From: Betaproteobacteria bacterium
GTDB lineage: Bacteria > Pseudomonadota > Gammaproteobacteria > Burkholderiales > SG8-39
Length of the DNA: 5,476 nt
Assembly: GCA_005884335.1 (NCBI GenBank)
Contig: VBCJ01000327.1
Span: 1 to 5,476 of the forward strand
Direction of reading: 5' to 3'
Shown here: positions 1-5,476 of the stretch, piece after piece
How positions within the stretch are numbered: position 1 is the first letter of the stretch
Layout: the number at the start of each line of letters is the position of its first letter
Translations under genes and position numbers: made by a program
Notes under the pieces: model-generated
Told to the model about the DNA's origin: nothing
What the model saw: only the letters and a program-made list of their open reading frames with translations
Database searches by the model: none

Positions 1-3000
1 ATCGGCGAGTTGATCGAGCCGATCGCGAGGTGATGCGGCTTGAGATAGTCCCTGAGCAAGTCGTGGCGCGCGCGCGCGACCGCCGCCATCATGCGATCGG
101 AGCCTATGGCGATAAGGCGGTCGGCGTCCTGCGTGCGGATCGAGGGAGGCCCGAGCCTTCCCTGGGCGTAGGCGTCCATCGCCTGGACGATGTTTCCCAC
201 GAAGCTTGCGTCTTGCGGCCGGGTCGGCTTGAATCCCGGCTTTTCATCACAGCACCACACGACCACGTCCGCGGCGCTCTCGATCTCGGCAAGCTTGTAG
301 CGGTCGATGACTCTCTTATAGCCGGCAAAATAAAGCACCTTCGAGCCCCGCGCCCGGAACGCCGCGCCGATCGAAAACAAGACCGCGTTGCCCAGGCCCC
401 CGCCCACGAGGATCACCGTTTCATTCGCCGCGATGTGCGTCGGGTTGCCCGTGGGGCCCATCAGGATCACGGGCTCCCCGGGTTTGAGCATCGCGCACAG
501 GTCCGATGAACCGCCCATCTCGAGCACGATGGTCGAGACGAGGCCGCGGTCCCGGTCCACCCAGGCACCGGTCATCGCGAGCCCTTCCATCTGCAGGCGG
601 GTCGTCGAGTCGGCGTTTCTCACGACCGGGGAGAGAGTCTCGAAGTTCTGCAGGCGGTAGAACTGGCCGGGCCGGAATTTGCGCGCGGCGAGCGGGGCCC
701 TTACCACCACTTCGACAATGGTGGGCGTGAGCCGCTCGACTTTGTGCACGGTGGCGAGCAGTTGGCCGGCGAGCGAAGCGAAGAACTCAGCCGGCGCGCT
801 CCGCGACCGCGGAGGCGTTTTTGCCAGTGCGCGCGACACGACCGGATAGCCCTGGCGCGCAGAACCGAGCGCCTTGACGACGTTGCCGAAGTAGGAGGGA
901 TGGAGATCGCCGAAGAAGCTGACGAAGCGCCCGTCGGGAAAGCGCGACAGCAGCACGTCGGCGCGCTCGGGCTTGGAGATCGCGCGCTCCGGCCTCAAGG
1001 GCCGTCCGTCCTCGTCGCAGGCCTGGAAATATCTTCCGTCGAGCTGAAAGTGCGCCGCGTCCTCGCGCGCGAGCACCGTGTTCGGCTGGGTCCCTGCGGC
1101 GACGAACACGGTGTGCGCCGGCAGCCAGTGCTCCGCGGATTCGCCGCCTAGCCCGCTTTCGCGCGCGAAGCGGACGCCGCGCGCAGCGCCGTAATTGTCC
1201 ACGTCCACCGCCACCGGCGACAGACTTTCGCAGAAGGAAATCCCTTCCTCGAGCGCTTTCCCGACTTCCTCGTGATTGAGCGTGTACGAAGGGCTGTCGA
1301 TCAGCCGGCGCCGGTAGGCGATGGTGACGCCGCCCCAGTGCCGGAGGAGCTCGACGATGCGCGCGGCGCGGCCTTCGCGCGCGGCAAGGGCCCGTTCCTC
1401 GCGGACCGCGCGCGCATGCGCGAGGAACTCTTCGGCGATCTCGCGCTCCTGGTCGTCCCATTTCTGGCGCACGGCATCCTCGCCCGTCTCCGCGACGAGG
1501 GTCTCGTAGCGGATCAGGAACTTCTCCACTTGCACCGGATAGTAGGCGAGCGATTCGGTCGCGGTGTCGATCGCGGTCAAGCCGCCGCCGACCACCACCA
1601 CGGGCAGGCGCAGCTGCATGTTGGCGATGGAATCCGTCTTAGCCGCGCCGGTGAGCTGAAGCGCCATCAGGAAGTCGGAGGCCGCGCGCACGCCGCGCGC
1701 GAGCCCGTTCGGAATGTCGAGCACGGTGGGCTTGCCCGCGCCCATGCAAAGCGCTACGTGATCGAAGCCGAGCTCGAACGCGTCCTCGACGGTGACCGTG
1801 CCGCCGAAGCGCACCCCTCCGACCATCGCGAACTGCGCGCGCCGCTCGAGCAGGAGGCGCACGAGCTTGAGGAAATTCTTGTCCCAGCGCACCGTGATGC
1901 CGTACTCGGCGACCCCGCCGAATCCCGCCATGACGCGGTCCTCGAGGACCTCGTACAGCGTTTGCACGTCCCGGATCGGCTCGACGGGCACCCGGCTCCC
2001 GTCGGCGCCGATTCCGGAGAATCGGGCCGGCAGCGGCTCGATCTTCAGGCCGTCGATGCCGGCCACCGCGTGTCCTTCGTTCATGAGGTAGTGGGCGAGG
2101 GTGAAGCCCGCGGGCCCCATGCCGGCGATGAGCACCTTGTAGCCGGTGGGGGCTGTAGGCAGCGGCCGGCGGAAATTGAGCGGGTTCCAGCGCGTGAGCA
2201 GAGAGTAGATCTCGAAGCCCCAGGGCAGCTCCAGCACGTCCTTCAGCGTCCGCGTCTCGATCTGCGGAATGTTCACCGGCTCCTGCTTCTGGTAGATGCA
2301 GGCTTTCATGCAGTCGTTGCAGATGCGGTGCCCGGTCGCCGCCACCATGGGATTGTCGATGACGATCACGGCAAGCGCCGAGAGCGCGTTGCCTAGCGCC
2401 TTGAGCGTATGGAATTCCGAGATCTTTTCTTCGAGCGGGCAGCCGGCGAGCGTCACTCCGAACGGACTCTTCTTGAACGCCACCTTGTTGGGCGTTTCCG
2501 CGTGCGATTTCTCTCTGAGACCCTTGGAGCAGGAATCCTTTCCCTGGGTGTGGCACCAGATGCAGTAGTTGGCCTGGTCGAGCGCGCCGACGAGATCGGT
2601 ACCCGGGTCGGTGAGGGCGAAGCCCTTGCGCCTGCGGATCTGCTCGGGTTTGATCGTGTAGGTGACGACGCCCTCGCGGTCGCTCTTTTGCGCGTGCACG
2701 AGGAGGTTGTGCGGATCGATCTTGGCCGGCGCCTTAAAAAGCACTCCTGCCTGCACGCGCGCGCGGCCTTCAGCGGTGTGCAGCGCCCATGCGGCGTATT
2801 TGAGCGCGAGGTCGAGCGCAACCGCGTGCCCGGCTTCATCGCCGAGCCAATGGGTGACTTTTTTCGCGAACGTCAGCTCATCGAAGCGCCCGTCCAGGTG
2901 ATTTTTTTTCAGCTCGGCCTCGATCGCGGGGCCGTCGAGCCTGGCCGCTTCCTCGGGCTTCACCCTGTTCCCCGCGCGGCGCTGCACGAACTGGCGCTTG

Positions 3001-3287
3001 ACCGCGTAGAGCGGGGCGAGCTCGTGATGGCGGGCGGCGAGCGTGCGGAATTCGGCCTGGATGCCGAACAGCTCGGCGAGAAAATCGTCCAGATGCGGCG
3101 CGATCTCGAGGATCAGGGCCGATTCGGATTTCGGATCGAGATTCGCAGTCGCGCGCGCGGCTTCCAGCTGCGGTCTCAGCGCGGATTCCGAGGCGCCGAG
3201 ATGGTCCAGGAATGCGGCATCGAGCCTGACAAGGCCGTCGCGCTCGTGGAGTTCCGCGAAGGACAGGCCGTAAGCAAGCTTCAGCAT
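1..3287 (-). CDS. Large multidomain FAD/Fe-S NAD(P)H oxidoreductase (GltD/NfnB-like plus NfnA/PyrK-like fusion), 3' end cut by window
   Basis: The frame is open from ATG at 3287 to base 1 with no stop (1095 full codons), so the C-terminus lies outside. Seen in order: residues 1-230, an unrecognised region; cysteines C242, C245, C253, C283 and then C323-x2-C326-x3-C330 followed by PVNIP, as in GltD-type iron-sulphur segments; a first dinucleotide fold with GMGPAG at 389-394 (FAD); CMGAGKP at 514-520; a second fold with VGGGLTA at 566-572 (NAD(P)H); YRRR at 658-661; AAGTQPN at 730-736. A ferredoxin-reductase-like domain follows from about 840, with RPGQFY 872-877, GPTGNP 944-949 and GGGLGNA 962-968. 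Known: GltD and NfnB share the first layout, NfnA and PyrK the second. Inferred: a cytoplasmic flavoprotein moving electrons between NAD(P)H and a ferredoxin, probably the fdxA product just upstream. The start lies 7 nt after the fdxA stop; the nearest GGAG is 13 nt upstream, so translational coupling is likely. No membrane segments seen. The exact reaction is unknown. Confidence 0.9.
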   Translation of the reverse strand, partial: MLKLAYGLSFAELHERDGLVRLDAAFLDHLGASESALRPQLEAARATANLDPKSESALILEIAPHLDDFLAELFGIQAEFRTLAARHHELAPLYAVKRQFVQRRAGNRVKPEEAARLDGPAIEAELKKNHLDGRFDELTFAKKVTHWLGDEAGHAVALDLALKYAAWALHTAEGRARVQAGVLFKAPAKIDPHNLLVHAQKSDREGVVTYTIKPEQIRRRKGFALTDPGTDLVGALDQANYCIWCHTQGKDSCSKGLREKSHAETPNKVAFKKSPFGVTLAGCPLEEKISEFHTLKALGNALSALAVIVIDNPMVAATGHRICNDCMKACIYQKQEPVNIPQIETRTLKDVLELPWGFEIYSLLTRWNPLNFRRPLPTAPTGYKVLIAGMGPAGFTLAHYLMNEGHAVAGIDGLKIEPLPARFSGIGADGSRVPVEPIRDVQTLYEVLEDRVMAGFGGVAEYGITVRWDKNFLKLVRLLLERRAQFAMVGGVRFGGTVTVEDAFELGFDHVALCMGAGKPTVLDIPNGLARGVRAASDFLMALQLTGAAKTDSIANMQLRLPVVVVGGGLTAIDTATESLAYYPVQVEKFLIRYETLVAETGEDAVRQKWDDQEREIAEEFLAHARAVREERALAAREGRAARIVELLRHWGGVTIAYRRRLIDSPSYTLNHEEVGKALEEGISFCESLSPVAVDVDNYGAARGVRFARESGLGGESAEHWLPAHTVFVAAGTQPNTVLAREDAAHFQLDGRYFQACDEDGRPLRPERAISKPERADVLLSRFPDGRFVSFFGDLHPSYFGNVVKALGSARQGYPVVSRALAKTPPRSRSAPAEFFASLAGQLLATVHKVERLTPTIVEVVVRAPLAARKFRPGQFYRLQNFETLSPVVRNADSTTRLQMEGLAMTGAWVDRDRGLVSTIVLEMGGSSDLCAMLKPGEPVILMGPTGNPTHIAANETVILVGGGLGNAVLFSIGAAFRARGSKVLYFAGYKRVIDRYKLAEIESAADVVVWCCDEKPGFKPTRPQDASFVGNIVQAMDAYAQGRLGPPSIRTQDADRLIAIGSDRMMAAVARARHDLLRDYLKPHHLAIGSINSP

Positions 3288-3294
3288 CCCGCGC

Positions 3295-3618
3295 CTAGCG
3301 CTCCAGGAGCTTGAGCTTGTCCTTGACGTCCTTCCACTGGTCGGCGTCGGCAGGACCCGGCTTGGCATCGGTGATGACGGGCCAGATCTTGGCGAGCTCG
3401 GCGTTCAGCGGGGTGAATTTCTTCTGCTCCTCGGACAGGTCTTCTTCGGGAATGATCGCGTTGACCGGGCACTCGGGGATGCAGACGGCGCAATCGATGC
3501 ACTCGTCCGGGTCGATCACCAGCATGTTCGGCCCCTCGTGGAAGCAATCGACGGGGCAGACATCGACGCAGTCGGTGTACTTGCACTTGATGCAGCTTTC
3601 GGTGACGACGTGAGTCAT
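3295..3618 (-). CDS. fdxA: Seven-iron ferredoxin FdxA, [3Fe-4S][4Fe-4S]
   Basis: A complete 107-residue protein, the usual length for the FdxA/Azotobacter FdI family (about 106-107). It is a small soluble electron carrier. By alignment to FdI numbering, C9, C17 and C50 should hold the [3Fe-4S] cluster and C21, C40, C43 and C46 the [4Fe-4S] cluster, with C12 and C25 as the non-ligand cysteines also found in FdI. The second motif CIDCAVCIPECP (40-51) is textbook. The acidic C-terminal extension, rich in Asp, Glu and Lys, is also typical. The ATG at 3618 is chosen over an in-frame ATG at 3672 because an AAGGA box lies 7 nt before it and family members begin at MTHVV; the longer start would also lie upstream of the likely transcription start. 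It is the first gene of a unit with the oxidoreductase that starts 7 nt after its stop, which makes that enzyme its probable redox partner (inference). Confidence 0.97.
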   Translation of the reverse strand: MTHVVTESCIKCKYTDCVDVCPVDCFHEGPNMLVIDPDECIDCAVCIPECPVNAIIPEEDLSEEQKKFTPLNAELAKIWPVITDAKPGPADADQWKDVKDKLKLLER

Positions 3619-3625
3619 CGCGCGA

Positions 3626-3630
3626 TCCTT
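3626..3630 (-). promoter_or_regulatory. Ribosome binding site of fdxA
   Basis: AAGGA on the minus strand, 7 nt before the ATG at 3618. It decides the start in favour of MTHVV rather than the in-frame ATG 54 nt further upstream. Confidence 0.8.
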
Positions 3631-3640
3631 GAGTTTGGCG

Positions 3641-3660
3641 GGCGCCCCCGAGGGGGAGCC
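3641..3660 (-). repeat. GC-rich inverted repeat (hairpin) in the fdxA leader
   Basis: Bases 3641-3649 pair with 3652-3660 in eight of nine positions (mismatch at 3644/3657) around a 2-nt tip, so in practice the loop would be 4 nt. An overlapping perfect 8-bp palindrome, GGGCGCCC, sits at 3640-3647. The hairpin falls between the predicted transcription start (about 3667) and the ribosome binding site, so it would form close to the 5' end of the message. It has no T-run after it on the minus strand that would make a terminator. It may stabilise the mRNA or be a copy of a dispersed intergenic repeat; similar C5/G5 hairpins are, as I recall, common between genes of betaproteobacteria. Confidence 0.6.
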
Positions 3661-3673
3661 TCGAAAGTCCAAA

Positions 3674-3702
3674 ATTATAAGGCTTTCGTCCCGTTGCTTG
3701 AA
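3674..3702 (-). promoter_or_regulatory. Predicted sigma-70-type promoter of fdxA and the oxidoreductase gene
   Basis: On the minus strand a perfect TATAAT occupies 3679-3674. At 17 bp spacing lies TTCAAG (3702-3697), a weak -35 matching TTGACA in three of six positions. The region is A/T-rich in an otherwise GC-rich window. Transcription would start near 3667 and give a leader of about 50 nt. A perfect -10 with a poor -35 would suit activation by a regulator, but none is identified. Confidence 0.65.
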
Positions 3703-3714
3703 AGCGCGGGCTGA

Positions 3715-3728
3715 TGGTCATTGGTCAT
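3715..3728. repeat. Tandem heptamer repeat TGGTCAT x2 between the divergent promoters
   Basis: Two perfect, directly adjacent copies of TGGTCAT at 3715-3721 and 3722-3728. They lie just upstream of the predicted fdxA -35 box and upstream of the candidate plus-strand promoter. The position would suit a binding site for a regulator, but with only two 7-bp copies chance remains possible. Confidence 0.4.
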
Positions 3729-3732
3729 TTGC

Positions 3733-3761
3733 TTATATCCGGATCGAGGTTGCGATAGAAT
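3733..3761 (+). promoter_or_regulatory. Candidate promoter of the ABC transporter cassette
   Basis: TAGAAT at 3756-3761 matches the -10 consensus in five of six positions. The hexamer 17 bp upstream, TTATAT (3733-3738), is a poor -35. The site is about 72 nt before the GTG start at 3834 and is the best plus-strand candidate in the intergenic region. This is a weak call resting mainly on the -10 box. Confidence 0.35.
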
Positions 3762-3822
3762 CCGGTTCCGCCGGCCGCGGCAGGGAACTTCAGCCAAGCC
3801 GTGCCGGTCTGTGTAGTGTTTT

Positions 3823-3827
3823 GGAGG
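3823..3827 (+). promoter_or_regulatory. Ribosome binding site of the ABC ATPase gene
   Basis: GGAGG, 6 nt before the GTG at 3834. It fixes the start at this GTG rather than at the in-frame GTG at 3801, which has no such box and would add 11 residues not expected in the family. Confidence 0.85.
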
Positions 3828-3833
3828 GGCGCC

Positions 3834-4568
3834 GTGATCAAGGTGGAAAATCTCAGCAAGTCCTTCGGGTCGAAACTCGCGGTCGACGGCGTCTCCTTCG
3901 AAGTCGGCACGGGCGAGGTGCTGGGGTTCCTCGGGCCCAACGGCGCGGGCAAGTCGACCACCATGCGCATGATCACCGGTTTCATTCCCCCGAGCGCGGG
4001 CGCGGTCTCGGTGTGCGGGCTGGACGTGCAGGAAAATCCGATCGAGGTGAAGCGCCGGATCGGCTATCTTCCGGAAGCGGCGCCCTCGTATACCGAGATG
4101 TCGGTCCTGTCGTTCCTCAGGTTCGCCGCCGAGATGCGCGGCCTGCGGGGCGAGGGACGGCGCAGCGCGATACGCCGCGTCGTCGAACTGTGCCATCTGG
4201 AGAGCGTGCTCGGGCAGACGATCGATACGCTTTCGAAGGGCTTCCGCCACCGCACCTGCCTCGCGCAGGCGCTGATCCACGATCCCGAGGTGCTGATCCT
4301 GGATGAGCCGACCGACGGGCTCGATCCGAACCAGAAGCACGAGGTGCGCACCCTCATACGCAAGATGGGCGAGAGCAAGGCGATCATTTTCTCGACGCAT
4401 ATCCTCGAGGAGGTCGAGGCAGCGTGCACCCGCGCGATCATCATCGACCGCGGCCGCATCGTCGCCAACGGCACGCCTGGCGAGCTGAAGGCGCGCGCCC
4501 CCAGCGGAAAGTTGGAGGATTTCTTCCGCTCGATTACACGTTCCGATACCGTCAAGGAGGCAGCATGA
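3834..4568 (+). CDS. ABC transporter ATP-binding protein, GldA-type (ABC-2 family)
   Basis: A 244-residue, full-length nucleotide-binding subunit that hydrolyses ATP at the cytoplasmic face to drive the partner permease encoded next. Seen: Walker A GPNGAGKST (34-42); YLPE at 78-81, where the Q-loop glutamine is replaced by Glu; signature LSKGF (133-137) instead of LSGGQ; Walker B with catalytic Glu in LILDEP (154-159); D-loop GLDP (162-165); switch His189 in FSTH. The YLPE and LSKG variants are usual in the GldA/NatA-like branch of ABC-2 ATPases, so they do not suggest an inactive protein. The start is GTG, supported by GGAGG 6 nt upstream. Its stop overlaps the permease start (ATGA). The substrate is unknown; the gliding-motility name comes from Bacteroidetes homologues and should not be taken as function here. 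Confidence 0.95.
   Translation: MIKVENLSKSFGSKLAVDGVSFEVGTGEVLGFLGPNGAGKSTTMRMITGFIPPSAGAVSVCGLDVQENPIEVKRRIGYLPEAAPSYTEMSVLSFLRFAAEMRGLRGEGRRSAIRRVVELCHLESVLGQTIDTLSKGFRHRTCLAQALIHDPEVLILDEPTDGLDPNQKHEVRTLIRKMGESKAIIFSTHILEEVEAACTRAIIIDRGRIVANGTPGELKARAPSGKLEDFFRSITRSDTVKEAA
4554..4568 (+). promoter_or_regulatory. Ribosome binding site and ATGA stop/start overlap of ATPase and permease genes
   Basis: AAGGAGG (4554-4560) lies 4 nt before the ATG at 4565. The TGA of the ATPase gene (4566-4568) overlaps that ATG. This is a typical translational-coupling arrangement for two subunits of one transporter and fixes the permease start. Confidence 0.85.
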
Positions 4569-5311
4569 AGGCGAGCTGGGCGGCGATCTGGACCATCGCA
4601 AGGCGCGAGCTTGCGGCGTACTTCGAATCTCCGGTCGCCTACGTGTTCCTGGTGATCTTTCTTTTGCTTTCCGGATTCTTTACTTTTACCTTCGGCGGTT
4701 TTTTCGAGCGGGGCGAGGCCTCTCTGGCGGCGTTTTTCAACTGGCTGCCGTGGCTGTTCCTGTTTCTGGTGCCCGCCGCGGGGATGCGCCTGTGGTCCGA
4801 GGAGCGGCGGCTCGGAACGATCGAGCTTTTGCTGACGATGCCGGTTGCCGCCTGGCAGGCGATTGCCGGCAAGTTTCTCGCCTCGTGGCTGTTTCTGGTC
4901 GTGGCGCTGGCGCTCTCATTCCCGATCGTCGTGACGGTCAACTGGCTCGGCGATCCCGACAACGGAGTGATCGCAAGCGGCTACGTCGGAGCGGCGCTGC
5001 TCGCCGGAACCTATCTCGCGATCAGCTGCCTGACCTCGGCCCTCACGCGCAACCAGGTCATCGCTTTCATCCTCGCGGTGGTCCTCTGCCTCGCCCTGAT
5101 CCTGGTCGGGTTTTCGCCGCTGACCGATCTGCTCGCGCGCTGGGCGAGCCCCTGGCTGGTGGAAGCGGTTTCGAAGTTTTCCGTCCTCACGCATTACGAC
5201 GGCTTCCAGAAAGGGGTACTCGATTCGCGCGACCTGCTCTATTTCCTCTCGGTGATCGCGTACGCGCTGTTCGCGACCGGCGTCGTCATCCGCAACCACC
5301 GGACGGGCTGA
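4565..5311 (+). CDS. ABC-2 type permease, GldF-like
   Basis: A 248-residue inner-membrane protein with six hydrophobic segments, roughly at residues 24-43, 60-76, 100-127, 140-160, 165-183 and 223-242, the number expected for an ABC-2 permease half. The amphipathic start with ARREL (12-16) and YFESPVAYVF (19-28) is typical of the GldF family. So is the cytoplasmic loop WSEERRLGTIELLLTMPV (77-94) between helices 2 and 3, which in this family contacts the ATPase. The family works as a dimer with two ATPase subunits. The gene overlaps the ATPase gene by 4 nt and is followed after 9 nt by a GldG-like gene, so the three are probably one operon. Substrate and direction of transport cannot be read from the sequence; export or an extracytoplasmic mechanical role are both possible. 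Confidence 0.93.
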   Translation: MKASWAAIWTIARRELAAYFESPVAYVFLVIFLLLSGFFTFTFGGFFERGEASLAAFFNWLPWLFLFLVPAAGMRLWSEERRLGTIELLLTMPVAAWQAIAGKFLASWLFLVVALALSFPIVVTVNWLGDPDNGVIASGYVGAALLAGTYLAISCLTSALTRNQVIAFILAVVLCLALILVGFSPLTDLLARWASPWLVEAVSKFSVLTHYDGFQKGVLDSRDLLYFLSVIAYALFATGVVIRNHRTG

Positions 5312-5320
5312 GGGCGGACC

Positions 5321-5476
5321 ATGCGCAAGAAGACCGAAAGTCTGCTTTACTCGGCCGGCGGCCTGGTCGCCGCGCTGATCATCCTGGTCCTGCTCAACCT
5401 CGTACTGGGGGCGGCGAGGGGGCGCATCGACCTGACGCAAGGCAAGCTCTACACGCTCTCCGAGGGCACGCGCGCG
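5321..5476 (+). CDS. GldG-like ABC transporter auxiliary protein, N-terminal 52 residues (cut by right edge)
   Basis: The ORF starts at ATG 5321 and stays open to the end of the window. It begins with a short basic MRKK stretch, then a hydrophobic segment at about residues 9-30 that would anchor the protein in the inner membrane with most of it in the periplasm. The segment RIDLTQGKLYTLSEGT (35-50) is the hallmark N-terminal motif of GldG-type proteins (an Arg-x-Asp-Leu-Thr ... Tyr-Thr-Leu-Ser pattern), which accompany GldA/GldF transporters. A modest GAGGG box (5310-5314) precedes the start by 6 nt, overlapping the stop of the permease gene. Full-length members are usually several hundred residues with a C-terminal membrane helix, none of which is visible here. 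In proteobacterial cassettes a DUF4340 protein often follows; this lies beyond the window. Confidence 0.85.
   Translation, partial: MRKKTESLLYSAGGLVAALIILVLLNLVLGAARGRIDLTQGKLYTLSEGTRA

Noticed and set aside
66..78. Alternating GC run (possible Z-DNA or simple repeat)
   Set aside because: It lies within codons for an Ala/Arg stretch of the oxidoreductase and is expected from the codon use; similar shorter runs occur throughout the gene.
1272..2396. A 374-codon open frame on the plus strand opposite the oxidoreductase
   Set aside because: Its product is rich in Arg, His, Asp, Glu and Ala with no motif, and lies antisense to a gene with clear conserved motifs; long antisense frames are usual in GC-rich coding DNA.
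1639..2556. A 305-codon open frame on the minus strand
   Set aside because: It is the out-of-frame reading of the oxidoreductase gene; the correct frame shows GMGPAG and the cysteine motifs in the same DNA.
2409..3314. A 301-codon open frame on the plus strand
   Set aside because: Antisense shadow of the N-terminal part of the oxidoreductase gene and the end of fdxA; no recognisable motif or convincing start signal.
3619..3672. Upstream in-frame ATG as a start for fdxA, adding 18 residues
   Set aside because: The extension would read through the leader hairpin and start at or before the predicted transcription start; FdxA proteins start at the MTHVV equivalent.
3281..3721. A 146-codon minus-strand frame overlapping fdxA
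   Set aside because: Out-of-frame shadow of fdxA, whose cysteine pattern is unmistakable in the other frame.
3801..3833. Upstream in-frame GTG as a start for the ABC ATPase
   Set aside because: It adds 11 residues not typical of the family and lacks a ribosome binding site, whereas GGAGG sits 6 nt before the GTG at 3834.
3675..4601. A 308-codon open frame on the minus strand across the intergenic region and the ATPase gene
   Set aside because: Antisense to a textbook ABC ATPase with all motifs intact; no homology-like features of its own.
1..5476. CRISPR array, tRNA, rRNA, insertion sequence or attachment site
   Set aside because: No regularly spaced repeats, RNA gene-like folds, transposase motifs or terminal inverted repeats were seen on either strand; the window is almost fully occupied by the genes listed.

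Overview
The window is high-GC DNA that reads like a Gram-negative proteobacterium. A betaproteobacterium is the best guess, based on the FdxA sequence type, the GC-rich codon use and the style of the intergenic hairpin. This is an inference from sequence style, not a database match. Coding density is high. The only real non-coding stretch is about 215 bp (3619-3833) between two divergent transcription units.

Left unit, minus strand: a strong -10 box near 3674-3679 precedes fdxA (3618 to 3295), a complete 107-residue seven-iron ferredoxin of the [3Fe-4S][4Fe-4S] type. Seven bases after its stop codon a very large oxidoreductase gene begins (start 3287). It stays open to base 1 and runs off the left edge with at least 1095 codons. 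It joins, in one chain, an N-terminal region I do not recognise, a cysteine-rich iron-sulphur segment, a GltD/NfnB-like FAD and NAD(P)H two-dinucleotide-binding module, and a C-terminal ferredoxin-NADP reductase/PyrK/NfnA-like module. The layout resembles the two subunits of the ferredoxin:NAD(P)H oxidoreductase NfnAB fused together and paired with a ferredoxin gene. The likely joint role is electron exchange between NAD(P)H and the ferredoxin; the real partners and reaction are not shown by sequence.

Right unit, plus strand: a three-gene cassette of the GldA-GldF-GldG type. It has an ABC ATPase (3834-4568), a six-helix ABC-2 permease (4565-5311, overlapping by an ATGA), and the first 52 residues of a GldG-like auxiliary protein (5321 to the right edge). 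Such cassettes are named after gliding motility in Bacteroidetes, but in proteobacteria the substrate is unknown.

The most interesting object is the single-chain, Nfn-like oxidoreductase beside fdxA. It has extra cysteines, an insertion in its NAD(P)H domain, and departures from the usual flavin-binding motifs.
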